Positions 1-11,120 of a stretch of 64,000 nucleotides of DNA are shown one piece after another. The DNA is from Tulasnella sp. 424 (lineage: Eukaryota > Basidiomycota > Agaricomycetes > Cantharellales > Tulasnellaceae): positions 62,001 to 126,000 of the forward strand of contig WSUB01000069.1 of assembly GCA_019633425.1 (NCBI GenBank), given 5' to 3'. Below the pieces are notes generated by a model. The model ran no database searches. It was not told the origin of the DNA and saw nothing but the letters and a program-made list of their open reading frames with translations. The position numbers and the translations under genes are program-made. Positions within the stretch are counted from its first letter, which is position 1; every line of letters starts with the position of its first letter.

Positions 1-2397
1 AGTTCCACCGAGGCACATACACCAGTCACGGCTCCATCAAGAAGGGCAACCGTCACTCCGAGACCCTGATGCGGGATGTTGAATACCTGGCTACTTTGGC
101 GTCTCTACTTAAACCCGAAAAATATTCCTACCCGAAGGACACCATCGACACATGTTGGGAGAAGGTGCTCCTCAATCAGTTCCACGATGGTAGGCTTTGT
201 GAACGTCCGAGCTCTATTCCCCGTCTCATTAACGTTCTGCGCCTTTAGTCCTTCCGGGGTCCGCCATTGGTATGGTGTATGTGGATGCCGAGCAAAACTA
301 CGCCGAAGTCGCGAGGGACGGCCGTAAAATGATCCACGACGCTCTTTCCGTATTGATCGACGACTCCAAGGGAATTACCGCGCCCATGCCATACAAGGAT
401 TACAAGGCCTCTGGTGGTCAGCTGGCTGCCGTGAACACTTTGGACTTCCCTCGACTGGAGACAGTAATGCTCCCGGTGACCGGAAGCAGTGAAAAGACCG
501 TCGCATTGGATGGTGGATGGGTCCAGCCATCGAAGAAAGGGGATAGAGTGTTTGCCGTTGTGGGTGCACAAGGGAGGTCTATTGGTGGAGTTGAGACACC
601 GAATCTTGACGATGGTGTTGGTGCGACGGGTAAGCACGCGCCACGCCAGTTGCAATTCGCTTTGGATGAGACCATTAACCCTCCATGCCCAGCTCTTCAA
701 ACCGATGATGGATCGTTTGTGCTTAAAAACGCGAGCGTCGAGTTCAAGATATCTAAAGGAAGGGTTGTTAGCTTGGTTGATCGTGAACTCGGGTAAGGGA
801 TTTTCCCGCTTTTTCAGTTAAGCCTTGCGCTAATGTGTCCGCCCACGCCCCCCCCCCCCCCCAAGGCGAGAGCTCATTCCAGGCGGTGCGACTGGAGGAT
901 TGGTCATGTTTGAGAGAGATACTCCACCGAACTGGGATGCCTGTACGTGTCAATAACTCCGTGCCTGACTTGACCTTGCGGAACTGATGGAATGTATTCC
1001 GTCAGGGGATACCGAAATCCATCACTTGGAAACCTCAAAGCCGTTGGAGTTCTCGAACCTCAAGGTGCATGAGTCGGGCCCGTTACGTGCGTCTTTGGTC
1101 GCAGACATTGCCTATGGTCAGAGCAAGATCTGGGTCGAGGTGCGTCACGATTCTGCCAAGAGGTTCATTCGTTTAACTCAAATTAAATATCTCTTTGGCA
1201 TAGATTTCTCTCGATGCTACTAGTGGTAAGCTTGAACACTGAACATCCTTGAATTACACTAAGCTTTGACTTTGCATTTAGCCACCACGCAGGCAAACTC
1301 CAGACCATACATTCGATTCGACGCCAAAGTTGACTGGCATGAGCGTCACAAGTTCTTGAAGTGTACGCTTTCTTCCAAACGCTTGCAAACCGACTCTTGA
1401 TCATAACCTTTTATTATCGTAGTCGAACTTCCTCTCGATATTCACAGCGATATTGCCTACTACGAATGCGCCTTTGGCTGGGTCTCGCGACCGACCCACA
1501 GGGTACGACCACCCCGACGCTGAAACAGATAGGGTGGCTTCACTCATTTCTCTCTTCTCAGAACACAACTCAAGAGGCGGCTAAATTCGAAGTTTGCGGT
1601 CACCGTTATGCCGACCTGTCCGAATTCGGCTACGGCGTTGCACTCTTGACGGAATCCAAATATGGCTATGCTACCACTGGTAATGTCATGAGGGTGTCTC
1701 TTCTTCGTGGTCCGACATCCCCGGATAATGAACAAGACCAAGGCGGTAAGCACGTATCGACGCTCTTCGTATGAGGATGTGGCTTACAAGTTGCATTAGA
1801 GCATCAATTTTCATGGGCCGTTCTGCCGCACAAGGGTCATTTCTTCGAGTCGGACGTCGTGAAAGCCGCTTATGCATTCAACTCACCACTCCCGAGTGAG
1901 TTCATGTGCTGCCCCACAAAGTCTCCGGAACGTTAGGGCTGACTGGTTCTTTGGGTAGTCCGGCACGTGTCGAGCAGCAACACCGAATCTCTCCTCCACA
2001 CTCCTCCTTTCAGAGTCGAAGGAGCTCCTAGTGTCATCCTGGACACTGTGAAGCGGGGTGACGATGATGACTTCTCGGGCTCTTCGACGGATAAGACTCT
2101 GGTTTTGCGGTTGTACGAAGCTTATGGTGGTCATGCTCGTCCCAACATCAGAATGTAAGCCCGCCGTGGAAACCCTTTGTCTTAACATTGTTTTAACCGG
2201 TCATCGATCATAGCGCGAAGTACATCAAGGTTCACAAAGCTCTCATCACAAATTTACTGGAAGAGGAAATCGAGGAAGTCAAGCTCATTGGACCCGAAAG
2301 TGCCGAAGAAGGGTGCTCTATCCCCTTAAGCATGAGAGGGTTCCAAGTCGTTACGGTGAAGCTGTTCCTGGAGGACACTGCCGATGGTGCTCCGTGA
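1..2397 (+). CDS. GH38 alpha-mannosidase, 3' part (5' end outside window)
   Basis: This is the C-terminal part of a glycoside hydrolase family 38 alpha-mannosidase, a class that trims alpha-linked mannose (Ams1-like vacuolar/cytosolic enzymes in fungi). Exons that join in phase are 1-189, 249-792, 866-942, 1006-1139, 1204-1225, 1282-1362, 1423-1502, 1562-1745, 1800-1895, 1959-2154 and 2214-2397 (stop TGA 2395-2397). Family landmarks in order are GTYTSHGSIKKGNR, NQFHDVLPGSAIGMVY across the first intron, GGATGGLVMF, TEIHHLET, KVDWHERHKFLKFELPLDI, FEVCGHRYADLSEFGYGV and LPHKGHFFES. No frameshift or internal stop was found, so this looks like the parental gene of the GH38 fragments repeated downstream. 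The catalytic N-terminal domain lies left of the window. One intron acceptor (865) follows a run of 15 C. The family call is secure; substrate and location are inferred. Confidence 0.9.
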
Positions 2398-2686
2398 GTG
2401 GCTGGTTGCAGTCCTTGCGGAGGAATTTGGTCGCTGAGTGGTCTTGTGAGCAGGAGGCGTTCGAATGACAGCTGGGTAGACGTTGGAAAGATCTGAGGCT
2501 TGTGAACATGTGCTCTAGCTGTGTACGTTGTGAATAAGAAATCATTGGATGTCAATCTCGCCACGACCAGTGCCAACCGCATTCCCCGTCTGAACAGTCT
2601 AAACATAAATACAACATCATAATTTAAGACACACAGTGTGAGTAAAAGTCCGTAGAGTCAAGGATGAGATGTTCGAAGGAGATCAG

Positions 2687-3451
2687 TTAGAGGTCGATGC
2701 TGAGTGCCGTCAGCATTGGAAGGAGTGGATGGATCAAAGGCCGAACGAGTGATGACAAGCCAGGAATCACCTCATTGGAGGTCGAGATGAGCGATCTAGT
2801 GGCGGCACTATGGGTATAAATTCAGGGAATCGTCAGTCAATGAGCAACTCGTCGGCTGTGACGACTTACGTTGCGTTCTGGAAGGCGACAATAGTATCAT
2901 TGGAACTGCTAAACGCGCCAGACTGCATCGGGACTCGAAGGGCCTACACAACCGAAGCGTGGGTTTAGTGATCTGAACCTTGGGAGTTCGGTTCGATGTA
3001 ACATACGTAGATGAGTGAGGCGAAAGACCGGGCAAGTCGTTCGTCAGAAAGCTGCTTCTGTGGGTATATCTGGCCTTGCAAGTAGGCGGCATGTATAGCA
3101 GAGTCCGACTGAGAACTGAGCTGGTTGAGAGACTCGCTCGCCGTGGAAAGTGCTTGGGAGGTATCGCTGAGGCATTGAAGGATGTCGCTGTCCGATGGAA
3201 GTGCGTCTTCAGACACTGTAGAAGGAGATTAGTAAATACGACAATCGACTATGGCCCAGATGCTTACAAAGTGGGAGCGACGCAGCCTCAAGCTGGGTCT
3301 TGGTGGTTAGGATGATGGACGCGAAGGACGAAGAGGGTTGGACGTCACGGGATGCGCTCGTTGAGACGGAACGGCCGGCGAGTGGGGCTGGAGTTGCGTA
3401 GGAGCAAGTCGAAAACAGGAAGAGACAAAGAGCGAGAAGTAGCTTGTACAT
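2687..3451 (-). CDS. small secreted protein, intact parental copy (195 aa)
   Basis: A four-exon gene that I do not recognise by family. Exons on the minus strand are 3451-3268, 3215-3007, 2943-2870 and 2807-2687, and all join in phase (588 nt, 195 aa). Residues 1-20 are a clear signal peptide with a long hydrophobic core (MYKLLLALCLFLFSTCSYA) followed by TPAPLAGRSV, which could be a cleavage and propeptide region. The rest is Ser/Leu-rich and helix-prone (SDTSQALSTASESLNQLS, DERLARSFASLIY, STSNEVIPGLSSLVRPLI) and almost free of cysteine (one in exon 2), so it is not a hydrophobin. The 3' end faces the GH38 gene 289 bp away. Three damaged relatives occur at 10602-11120, 29333-29556 and 58155-58382, where the start codon has become ATC or CTG. 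Only this copy looks functional. A helical cell-wall or surface-binding protein is possible but unproven. Confidence 0.72.
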
Positions 3452-4161
3452 TTGAGTTGAGATGATCAAAAGAGTGGAAGAGGTCAGAAAATAGCGTCGA
3501 GCTTGCTGAGGTCAAGAAACGTAGGAGGAATGAAGTTTTTTTTGCTGGATACACATCCAACGCAATATTAGGAATATTCTCTGCTTTCAAAGCAGAAAAG
3601 CAAGGCGTAGCATCCCCGCTGTCGGTGGGCGGCGGAGAAGGACGTCAATTGTGTTGCATAGCAACGGGCCTCTCGGGGTACACCCCGGCCGCCGCTAAGG
3701 GTCCTCCGGCATGGCCCCAACTAGTCCCGCCCAATTGCATATACTTCCCCTAGCCCACCCATCCTTTAACGAAGAACATCGTCGGGTTCTTTGTCTCTAC
3801 TAATTTTATTCCTTGCGTCTCCGGTGGAAGCTCCATTAGTCGTGAGCCAAGCCTTTCCTTTTGCTCGTGTTCTTCAGAACCACTTCCATCCTCACCGCCC
3901 TGAGGTAACGTGAAACATTGCATAACAGACCTCCCTTTGAATTCGACCTCGCACCTTGCCACACATTAGAGGACAGCTTTTATGATCTCTAACGAAGCTA
4001 TTAACGGGGATTGATTACAGTGCTCGATGTTGCTTTGGCTGCGAGGACACAACACGTGGGCAGTCAACCAGAGTGTCCATCTTAGCTAGTTCTGTAGGTC
4101 CGTTCAAACAACCGAAATCGTGTCCAATCAGATAATACCGTTTGCGCTACACGTAGAGGGG
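3452..4161. other. spacer between secreted-protein gene and DUF6535 copy 1
   Basis: No convincing gene was found here. The stretch 3830-4160, with a recognisable block reading gtgagccaagcc near 3841, recurs with changes before the other DUF6535 gene 3' ends (for example near 23775, 29932, 33280, 38597, 51352 and 58752). It therefore belongs to the duplicated unit and probably carries the 3' UTR of the DUF6535 gene. Short minus-strand ORFs here do not stay open in the other copies. Confidence 0.5.
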
Positions 4162-6588
4162 CTACCCTTCAACATATGGGCACCAACCCAGCTCCGGGTC
4201 CCGGTTTAGTCGGCCATGGCTCTGCCAGCGCAACGATTCAGTAATGCAGCATTCTGGCCCATTGATATGATCCCACCTTTGCACATCCTCCCATGTTTAT
4301 CCATGTCTCGAACTGGTGGCATTCGCGCTCTAAAGCGCGGGCTTCTTTGGTGTGGCGCCCCTCCTGGATTCCGACGAGCAACCGTCGAAAACGATCCAAA
4401 GTGACACGATTCTCGGGGTGGCCTGGTTCTTGTGCAGCAGCGGATTCCCGGATAAGTTTAAGAGTCTTAGTTAGAGATTCCGTCAGAGAGGAAATACTAT
4501 CCCGGCTAAGCAAGGTCGGGTTATAAGATAGTGCTCGCGCTCGCCCGTCACTTCAACCACTTACGAAGACATCGAACGCTCCAATCTGAGCAACGTCAAT
4601 CCAACCCATTGGTCTCTGTGCGCTCGCAATAGCCCTCGACAGCGAGGCGGGGTTGACGCAAGTCGAATATCCACTTCGAGAGCTTGCAGTAGGACCCCCG
4701 CTGGAGCGAAGACTTCGTACAGATCTCTCAGCCCGCACGCATGACGAAGCACATCCATGCAGAGTTTATAGGACTCCCGTCGAGTAAAATCCTTGTCATC
4801 CCAAGATTTGGAGGATGGTCGAAGTGCCTCTGAAAGAAATGGCACGCTACTCACGTGTTTACGGCTGCAGTTGAATTGTAAGCGCAGGTCGAGAGAGGAC
4901 ACAGAGATAAATCTCACCCTTGATACGTGGTCTTCGCTAACTCAAATAATGGAGAAAATGATCCGGGTCCTGGCATCGCCCCAGAATCCCATTCTATAGA
5001 CATTTTGACCGCACATGCTAGGGTGCATAATGATTGGTGAGATGTAGAACTTTCGGAAAGAGCTTCAGCTGTGTATCGCAGGTTCGTCAGAGCCGTTCGG
5101 TTTGGACTATAGAGGAGTGATCCAAGCAAATCTCCCATGAGTCGCAGACCGCTGACATCCTTCAGGTCTCTATTCAACACGCGCCCTTCAAAGGCTGCAT
5201 TGCGGGTGACGCGAGAGGCGGAGGGCCGCATAACACCTGTGAAGCCTTCAATCGTCTGAGGCCGGTATTCCGGAGGCACTAGGTCCGTGATGGAACCCAC
5301 CGAGAGCGCCATATGAACGATGGCAGCAGCAAGCGCTCTGGCAGCAACTTCGGACATAGTGCGCAGCTGAATGGGTAAAGCGTCCTGGGCATCACAGAAG
5401 GTCGAAAATAGGTCATGAAGCCGATCAAAAGATTCGGCGTCGTTGAGGAGCTGCAGCAAGCTCTCGTGATCATCTATGGCACAGAGGTTTGTGGCAGCAT
5501 AGACGAGAGCAGTAGGATGTTCCGATGTGAGGATCACACGCTTTATTAAAGCGACTTTCAAACCATCGGCCGTTTCCACTTTTCGGCTGAGCCGGGTTAG
5601 CCCACGAGATGTGATCTCCTGCGCCGACTTCCACGATTTTGTTTTCAAGTTCTTCCATGGTTGGTTGGAAATCGTGTTTGATTCCTGGGGCCCACTCCGC
5701 AAGATGTCTTCAAAGTAGGTTTTCAAAAAGATGAAACCCCACACAAATGCTACGACCAACGGATTCATCCGATCCACGGCCCAGCACAGAAGATGTGAAA
5801 GCGGGCTCTGGTATGGGCACATTCGGTCCCAGGTCGCACATACCGCCGCTCCGACTGTAATTGCAAGCGCTGTCCCTACAACCGCGGCAACCACGGTTGA
5901 CATGGCCCGCTGAATGTGCGCAAGTAGAGGACGAAGGAAATGCAGAAGATGACTAGGCCGACTTGGAGAAGACTGGGGAGGATATCGTCCAGAACGAGTT
6001 CCAACCGCCAGCGCTGGGCTCCTAATTGCCTACGGAGTTGCTCGTTCCGTTGGTGCTCGGCACCACCACCACTGCGCTTGCGGTAGTATACGAGCCATTT
6101 TTGACCTAGCGCCGCGAGGAAGGAAGACATGAGGGCGCACGTCAAGCTTACTGCGAACAAGACGTTGACGGGGTAAATTGCGGAAGGAGGGGAGAAGGTA
6201 GCGGATGGAAGGTCGGCTTGGGAGTTAATAGTCGTATTTCCTCCTTTGACCAATTGCAACAATAATGCGTTCGTATCATCCGTGGGGTCGGCGCTCATCA
6301 TGGGAAGGGTGAGGGCGAGAAACGCAGAATTGACCCCGGCAAAGAGACCGGCCTGGAAGTCAGAGCAGCTCTGTCAGCTTAAACACATGCTAGGGAGTGA
6401 TAGGAGCACCGTACAAATATGAGGAGACTGTCAAGTTGGGACTTGAGCCTTTTGGTCAGGTCTTCATCTAGTTCATCTGCTAACTGGTCGTAGTAATGGT
6501 AGAACTTGCCACCATCTTGCCCAAACTGAAGGGGAATGTCGGGAAGTTCGGTAAGTGGTTGCTCGAAAATGTGCGTTGTTGCGTTCAT
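4162..6588 (-). pseudogene. DUF6535 membrane protein, copy 1, with a single-base frameshift
   Basis: A five-exon gene: 6588-6415, 6352-4918, 4864-4565, 4505-4277 and 4221-4162. Exon 1 encodes the DUF6535 N-terminal signature (FYHYYDQLADELDEDL) and ends LLIF. Exon 2 opens with AGLFAGVNSAFLALTLP and holds the remaining transmembrane segments. After RTFSG, near 5905-5909, one C is missing relative to the sister genes (three C instead of four in the LSGAMS/LSGSMS region). The frame leaves the fourth membrane helix and is later resumed as MSTVVAAVVG. The exon total is 2198 nt, one short of a multiple of three, which agrees with a single deletion. The last exon ends RDPELGWCPYVEG. Everything else is open, so this is either a young pseudogene or a one-base assembly error. 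DUF6535 (Pfam) is a membrane domain of unknown function common in Agaricomycetes. Confidence 0.8.
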
Positions 6589-7304
6589 CACAGAGTAAAG
6601 TGTATGAAGGAGGTGATGGCGGAGAATGGGGGAAGCCACTTGGCCACGTGGAAGGGACGGTACCGTACACATCGCTTACTAATCCCGTTACCCACCGCCT
6701 TTCTACGACGAAAGACACTTTGGCCAAATGAATGTACTCGGGGATGATCTCTACGTTGGGAAGTGCAATCATATCCAACCTCGCCATCCACAGATTTTCA
6801 TAGCCCCACGCTGAACCTTGGGAGCACTCTTGTGCAGGCCGTTTCAAAGGGCCCTCTGTATGGTATCAACGGATGCTGCTCCCATGTTCAAGTTGTCAAG
6901 GGAGTTCGGATATTGATGTATATTTCGTTTTTTGCGTTCTCTGGAGTGTCGTATTTTCCGGCGTTGCCTTTTAAATAGATCTGCTCTCGCTGAGGTTCTA
7001 TTCTTGAGCTAATCCGTTGCGTTCTTCAGGGCTTCTTCCCTTCCTCAGCATTCGGGGTGTCGTTTGACCTTGCCCAATGGCACTCTTGTCAAATCATGTG
7101 AGCCTTTTCAAGTTCGCCGTTTGTCCCGCCACCAGATATATTTGAGTCCAGTGAGAAAGCTATAGACGATTGGGCACAGTACCCAACTTTGCTCCGCCCT
7201 GTGAGGATAGAACTTGCCAGTCGCCTACTACTGTATCCATCCAAACTGCACTGGTATATTGACTGGGAATCGCCTGAACGACTTGATCATATCGAACCAA
7301 ATAT
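6589..7304. other. shortened intergenic region between DUF6535 copies 1 and 2
   Basis: Only 0.7 kb separates these two genes, against 3-4 kb elsewhere. The right part of the copy 1 upstream region (block at 6700-6730 reading tacgacgaaagacactttgg) is recognisable. It passes near 7000-7100 into the sequence that normally lies before a DUF6535 3' end (cgccaccagatatatttgagtcc near 7120). The lipase, GH38 and secreted-protein pieces are absent. No gene is seen. Confidence 0.6.
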
Positions 7305-9800
7305 TTACTCTGCATTGGGTATAGAGGGGCTACCCTCAACATATGGACACCAACCTAGCTCTGGGTCTCGATTTCGCCGTCCGGAGCTCTGCCATCGGGA
7401 TGATTCAGTAATGTAACATTCTGGCCCGTTGATAATGAACCCACCTTTGCGCATCCTCCCATGTCTATCCATGTCTCAAACCGGTGGCATTCGCGCTCTA
7501 AAGCGCGGGTTGCTTCGGTGTTGCGCCTCTCTTGGATTCCGACTAGCAACCGTCGAAAACGATCAAGAGTGACACGATTCTCGGGGTGGCCAGGCTCCTG
7601 TGCAGCAGCCGATTCCCGGATGAATTTAAGGGTTTGAGTTAGAGATTCCGACAGAGAGGGAAGTTCCCAGCTAAGCAGGTCGGGTGGTAAGATAGTGCTC
7701 GCGCCCACCCGTCACTTCAACCACTTACTAGGCCGCATTACGATCAAATGTGAGCAAAATCAATCCAATCCATTGATCTCTGTGCGCTCGCAGTTCCCCC
7801 CGATAACCAGGCGGGGTTGAAGCAAGTCGAATATCCAATTCGAGAACTTGCAATAGGGCCCCCGCCGGGGCAAAGACTTCGCCAAGGTACAGTCTTTCCA
7901 GTCTACATGCATGACGAAGCACATCCATGCAGAGTTTATAGGACTCGGGTCGGGTAAATTCCGTGCCAACCCAAGATTTGGAGGAGGGTCGAAGAGCTTC
8001 TGAAAGAAATGGCACGCGGTCTCCGTATTTCCGGCTGCAGTTGAATCATAAGCGTCACCAGTAGAGAGCGAAATCTGAGGAAATCTCACCCTTCGTAAGC
8101 GGTCTTTGCTAACTTAAATAGTCGATGAGGTAACGAGTTGCTTGGATTCTCTTCAAAATCCCATTCGATGGACATTTTGACCGCCAATGCTAAGGTGCAT
8201 AATGACTGGTGAGATGGGGTAATTTTGGCAAGAACTTTAGTTCTGTCTCGCAGCACCCTCAGAGCCGTTTGGTCAGGACTCTCGAGGAGTGATCCAAGCA
8301 AAGGTCCGATGAGCCGCAGGCCGCTGACATGCCTCTGGTCTCCATCCAACGAGTACCATTCCAAATCTACATTGCGGGCAATGCCTGAGACGTGGATTGC
8401 TGCATCCGTTGGCAGCTCTGTTACACGCGTGAAGCCTTCGATCATCTGGTGCTGGTATCCCGGAGGCACTAGGTCCGTAATGGTACCCACCGAGAGCGCC
8501 ACATGAAGAATGGCAGTAGCAAACGCTTTGCCGGCAACATCGGATATAGCTCGCAGCTGAGCGGGTAAAGCATCCCAAGCATCGATAAAAGTCGAAAATA
8601 GGACATGAAGCCGATCGATGAATTCGGCGTCGTTGAGAAGCTGTCGCAAGCTCTCCTTGTCATCGATGGCACAGAGGTTCGTAGCAGCATAGATGAGGGC
8701 AGCGGTATGTTCCGATGTGAGGATCACGCGCTTCAGTGAAGCGACGTTCAAATCATTGGTCGTTTCCACTTTTCGGCTGAGCCGGGTTAGCCCGCGAGAT
8801 GTGATCTCCTGCGCCGACTTCCACGATCTCATTTTCAATTCCTCGGGCGGTTGGATGGGATGGTAGATGTAGATCTCCGAAATCGTGTCTTGTTCCTGGG
8901 GGCTACTCCGCACGACTTCTTCCACGAAGGCCTTCAAATAGACGAAAAGCCACATAAGCATTACGGCTACGGGCTTCATTCGATCCACAGTCCAGCAGAG
9001 AAGATGTGAAAGCGGGCTTTGGTACGGGCACATCCGGTCCCACGTCGCACATACCGCCGCTCCGACTGTGATTGCAAGGGCTGTCCCTACAACCGCGGCA
9101 ACCACCGTTGACATGGATACGCTGAGGGTGCGGAGGTGGAGGACAAAGGAAATGCAGAAAGTGACTAGGCCGACTTGGAGAAGACCAGGAAGGATATCGT
9201 CGAGAACGAGTTCCAACCGCCAGCGCTGGGCTCCCAATTGCCTGCGGAGTTGCTCGTTCCGCTGGTGCTCGGCACCGCCACCACTGCGCTTGCGGTAGTA
9301 TACGAGCCATTGCTGACCGAGTACCGCGAGGAAGGAAGACATGAGGGCGCACGTCAAGCTTACGGCAAATAAGACGTTGACGGGGTAGAGTGCGGAAGGA
9401 GGGGCGAAGGTAGCGGATGGAAGGTCCGCTTCGGAGCTAATGGTCGCGTTCCCTCCTTTGACCAATTGCAAAAGTAATGCGTTCGTATCATCGGCAGGGT
9501 CGGCGCTCATCATGGGAAGGGTGAGGGCGAGAAATGCAGAATTGACCCCGGCGAAGAGACCGGCCTGGAAATCAGAGCGACCCTTTTAGTCTAAACAGGT
9601 CACAGCTGAGAATAAAAGCACTTTACGAATATGAGGAGACTGTCGAGCTGCGACTTTAGTCGTTTGGTGAGGTCTTCGTCGAGTTCATCGGCCAGCTGGT
9701 CGTAGTAATGGTAGAACTTGCCGCCATCCTGCCCGAACTGAAGGGGAATATCGGGAAGCTCGTTAAGTGGTTGCTCGAAAATGTGTGTTGTTGCGTTCAT
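7305..9800 (-). CDS. DUF6535 membrane protein, copy 2, intact (754 aa)
   Basis: Exons on the minus strand are 9800-9627, 9564-8090, 8034-7729, 7670-7445 and 7388-7305, 2265 nt in total and in phase. The protein starts MNATTHIFEQPL. The DUF6535 region covers roughly residues 25-270: FYHYYDQLADELDEDL, a membrane segment at 59-77, a second at about 118-146 (YPVNVLFAVSLTCALMSSFL), a basic loop (RKRSGGGAEHQRNEQLRRQL), a third at about 182-205, a fourth at about 208-232 and a fifth at about 248-270. The remaining 480 residues are soluble and helix-rich, with SYKLCMDVLRHAC and LDIRLASTP in exon 3 and QEPGHPENRVTLDRFRRLLV in exon 4. One base is missing in the last exon compared with copy 1, so the usual stop is skipped and the protein ends VEGSPSIPNAE. 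The start was chosen because the spliced exon 1 is needed for the domain. Confidence 0.88.
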
Positions 9801-10601
9801 CAAAGAGTAATAGTGTGTGAAAGGGTGGTGGGGGGGAACGGGGAACGAGCATGAACACCCGGAAGGGCTGTGCTGCGCTCTGTGCACGGTGCTTACTCGA
9901 CCCGGCCCGGACCGGCCCTCCAGACGCAGGACACCCTTCAAACTATGGATCTGGCCGCCCCCGCGCGCCTTCCCACCACGAAATATACCTTAATCGAATC
10001 CTTTGTTGATCGTTTCCTAGGCCTGCAAATCCCCTTGGTGGGTCGTTCCTGCGTCGGGACGTTTAACCACTTCCGACGCCCTCCCACTAATTTTCAGAGC
10101 CCCAGCACTTAGCCTTGAGACCGTCTCACATTGTGATCCGCGTCAAAGCAGGGTCTGCAGTGTATTCATCGATGTCATTCTTTTATTCTCAAGTTGTCGT
10201 GGGTGTTGAGAGATTCATGTGCGTTTTTCTTGTCCGTTCGTCGGAGTGTTGTGTTTGCCTCCTGCGTTGTTCCCGTTTCGCTCTCAGATCTGGGGTTCTG
10301 ATCATGCAAGCCCGACCAGTGCATATCCCAAACCTCAAACTGGGCGCCCCACTCGATCTGCACGTGGAACCCAGAATAAGATTGCCTCCAATTAATCTGA
10401 GTCTCGGTTGCCCTCCGAACGACGGCTGGACGAACCCCCAATCCTCCTTCGGTCAAAAAAATCAAAATATTATGACATCATATTTGCACCATTATTGCCC
10501 AAGAAATCCATACCCAATCTTCCCACCTCCCGTATATACTTCCGTTGTTCACCTCTTCACTCGAACACACAAACCCACCCCAATGGCGTCGAGACGAGGA
10601 A
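9801..10601 (+). pseudogene. divergent promoter region and start of a lost lipase copy
   Basis: The first 500 bp match the region upstream of other DUF6535 genes. At 10490-10600 the sequence matches the 5' UTR and first codons of the lipase gene, with a TATA-like tatata near 10525 and an ATG at 10583 (MASRRG). At about 10602 it switches abruptly into exon 3 of a secreted-protein copy read in the opposite direction. Nothing downstream of the first six or so lipase codons is present, so only the promoter survives. Confidence 0.6.
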
Positions 10602-11120
10602 GTACTGAACGCGCTAGACTGTATCGGGACTCAAAGGGCCTACACAACCGAAGCGTGGGTTTAGTAATCTAAATCTCAAGAGTTCGGTATGATGAAACAT
10701 AGTAGATGAGGCAAGTCGTTCGTCGGAAAGCTGCTTTTGGACCAGTAATTGGCCATTTGAGTATGCGGCATGAATAACCAAGTCCGATTAAGAGTCGAGC
10801 TGCTTGAGAAACTTGTTCGCCGTGGAAAGTGCTTGGGAGGTATCGCTGAGGCATTGAAGAACGACGCAGTCCGATGGAAGTGCGTCTTCAGATACTGTAG
10901 GGGATCAGTAAATAAAATTTCGACCGTGGCCCCAGATGCTTACAGAGTGGAAGCGACGTTGCCTCAAGCTTGTTCTTGGTGGTTGGACGCGAAGGACGAA
11001 GAGGGTTTGATGTCGCGGGATGCGCTCGTTGAGACGGATCGGTCGGTGAGTGGGGCTGGAGTTGCATAGAAAAACGCCGAGAACAGGAAGAGACAAAGAG
11101 GGAGACGTAGCTTGTAGATT
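10602..11120 (-). pseudogene. secreted-protein gene, degenerate copy 2
   Basis: Exons 1, 2 and the first half of exon 3 of the 195-aa gene at 2687-3451 can be followed here, including the CTGTAAGC donor of intron 1 and the ATPAPLTDRSVSTSASRD stretch. The initiating ATG has become ATC near 11116. Exon 1 has lost about 7 nt after SSSFAS, giving a frameshift to a stop, and the gene ends inside exon 3 where lipase leader sequence begins. Exon 4 is absent. It is non-functional as read. Confidence 0.75.

Noticed and set aside
2965..3216. Secreted-protein exon 2 as a free-standing gene
   Set aside because: The frame starts at a splice acceptor (ctacag) and joins exon 1 and exon 3 in phase. It is one exon of the gene at 2687-3451.
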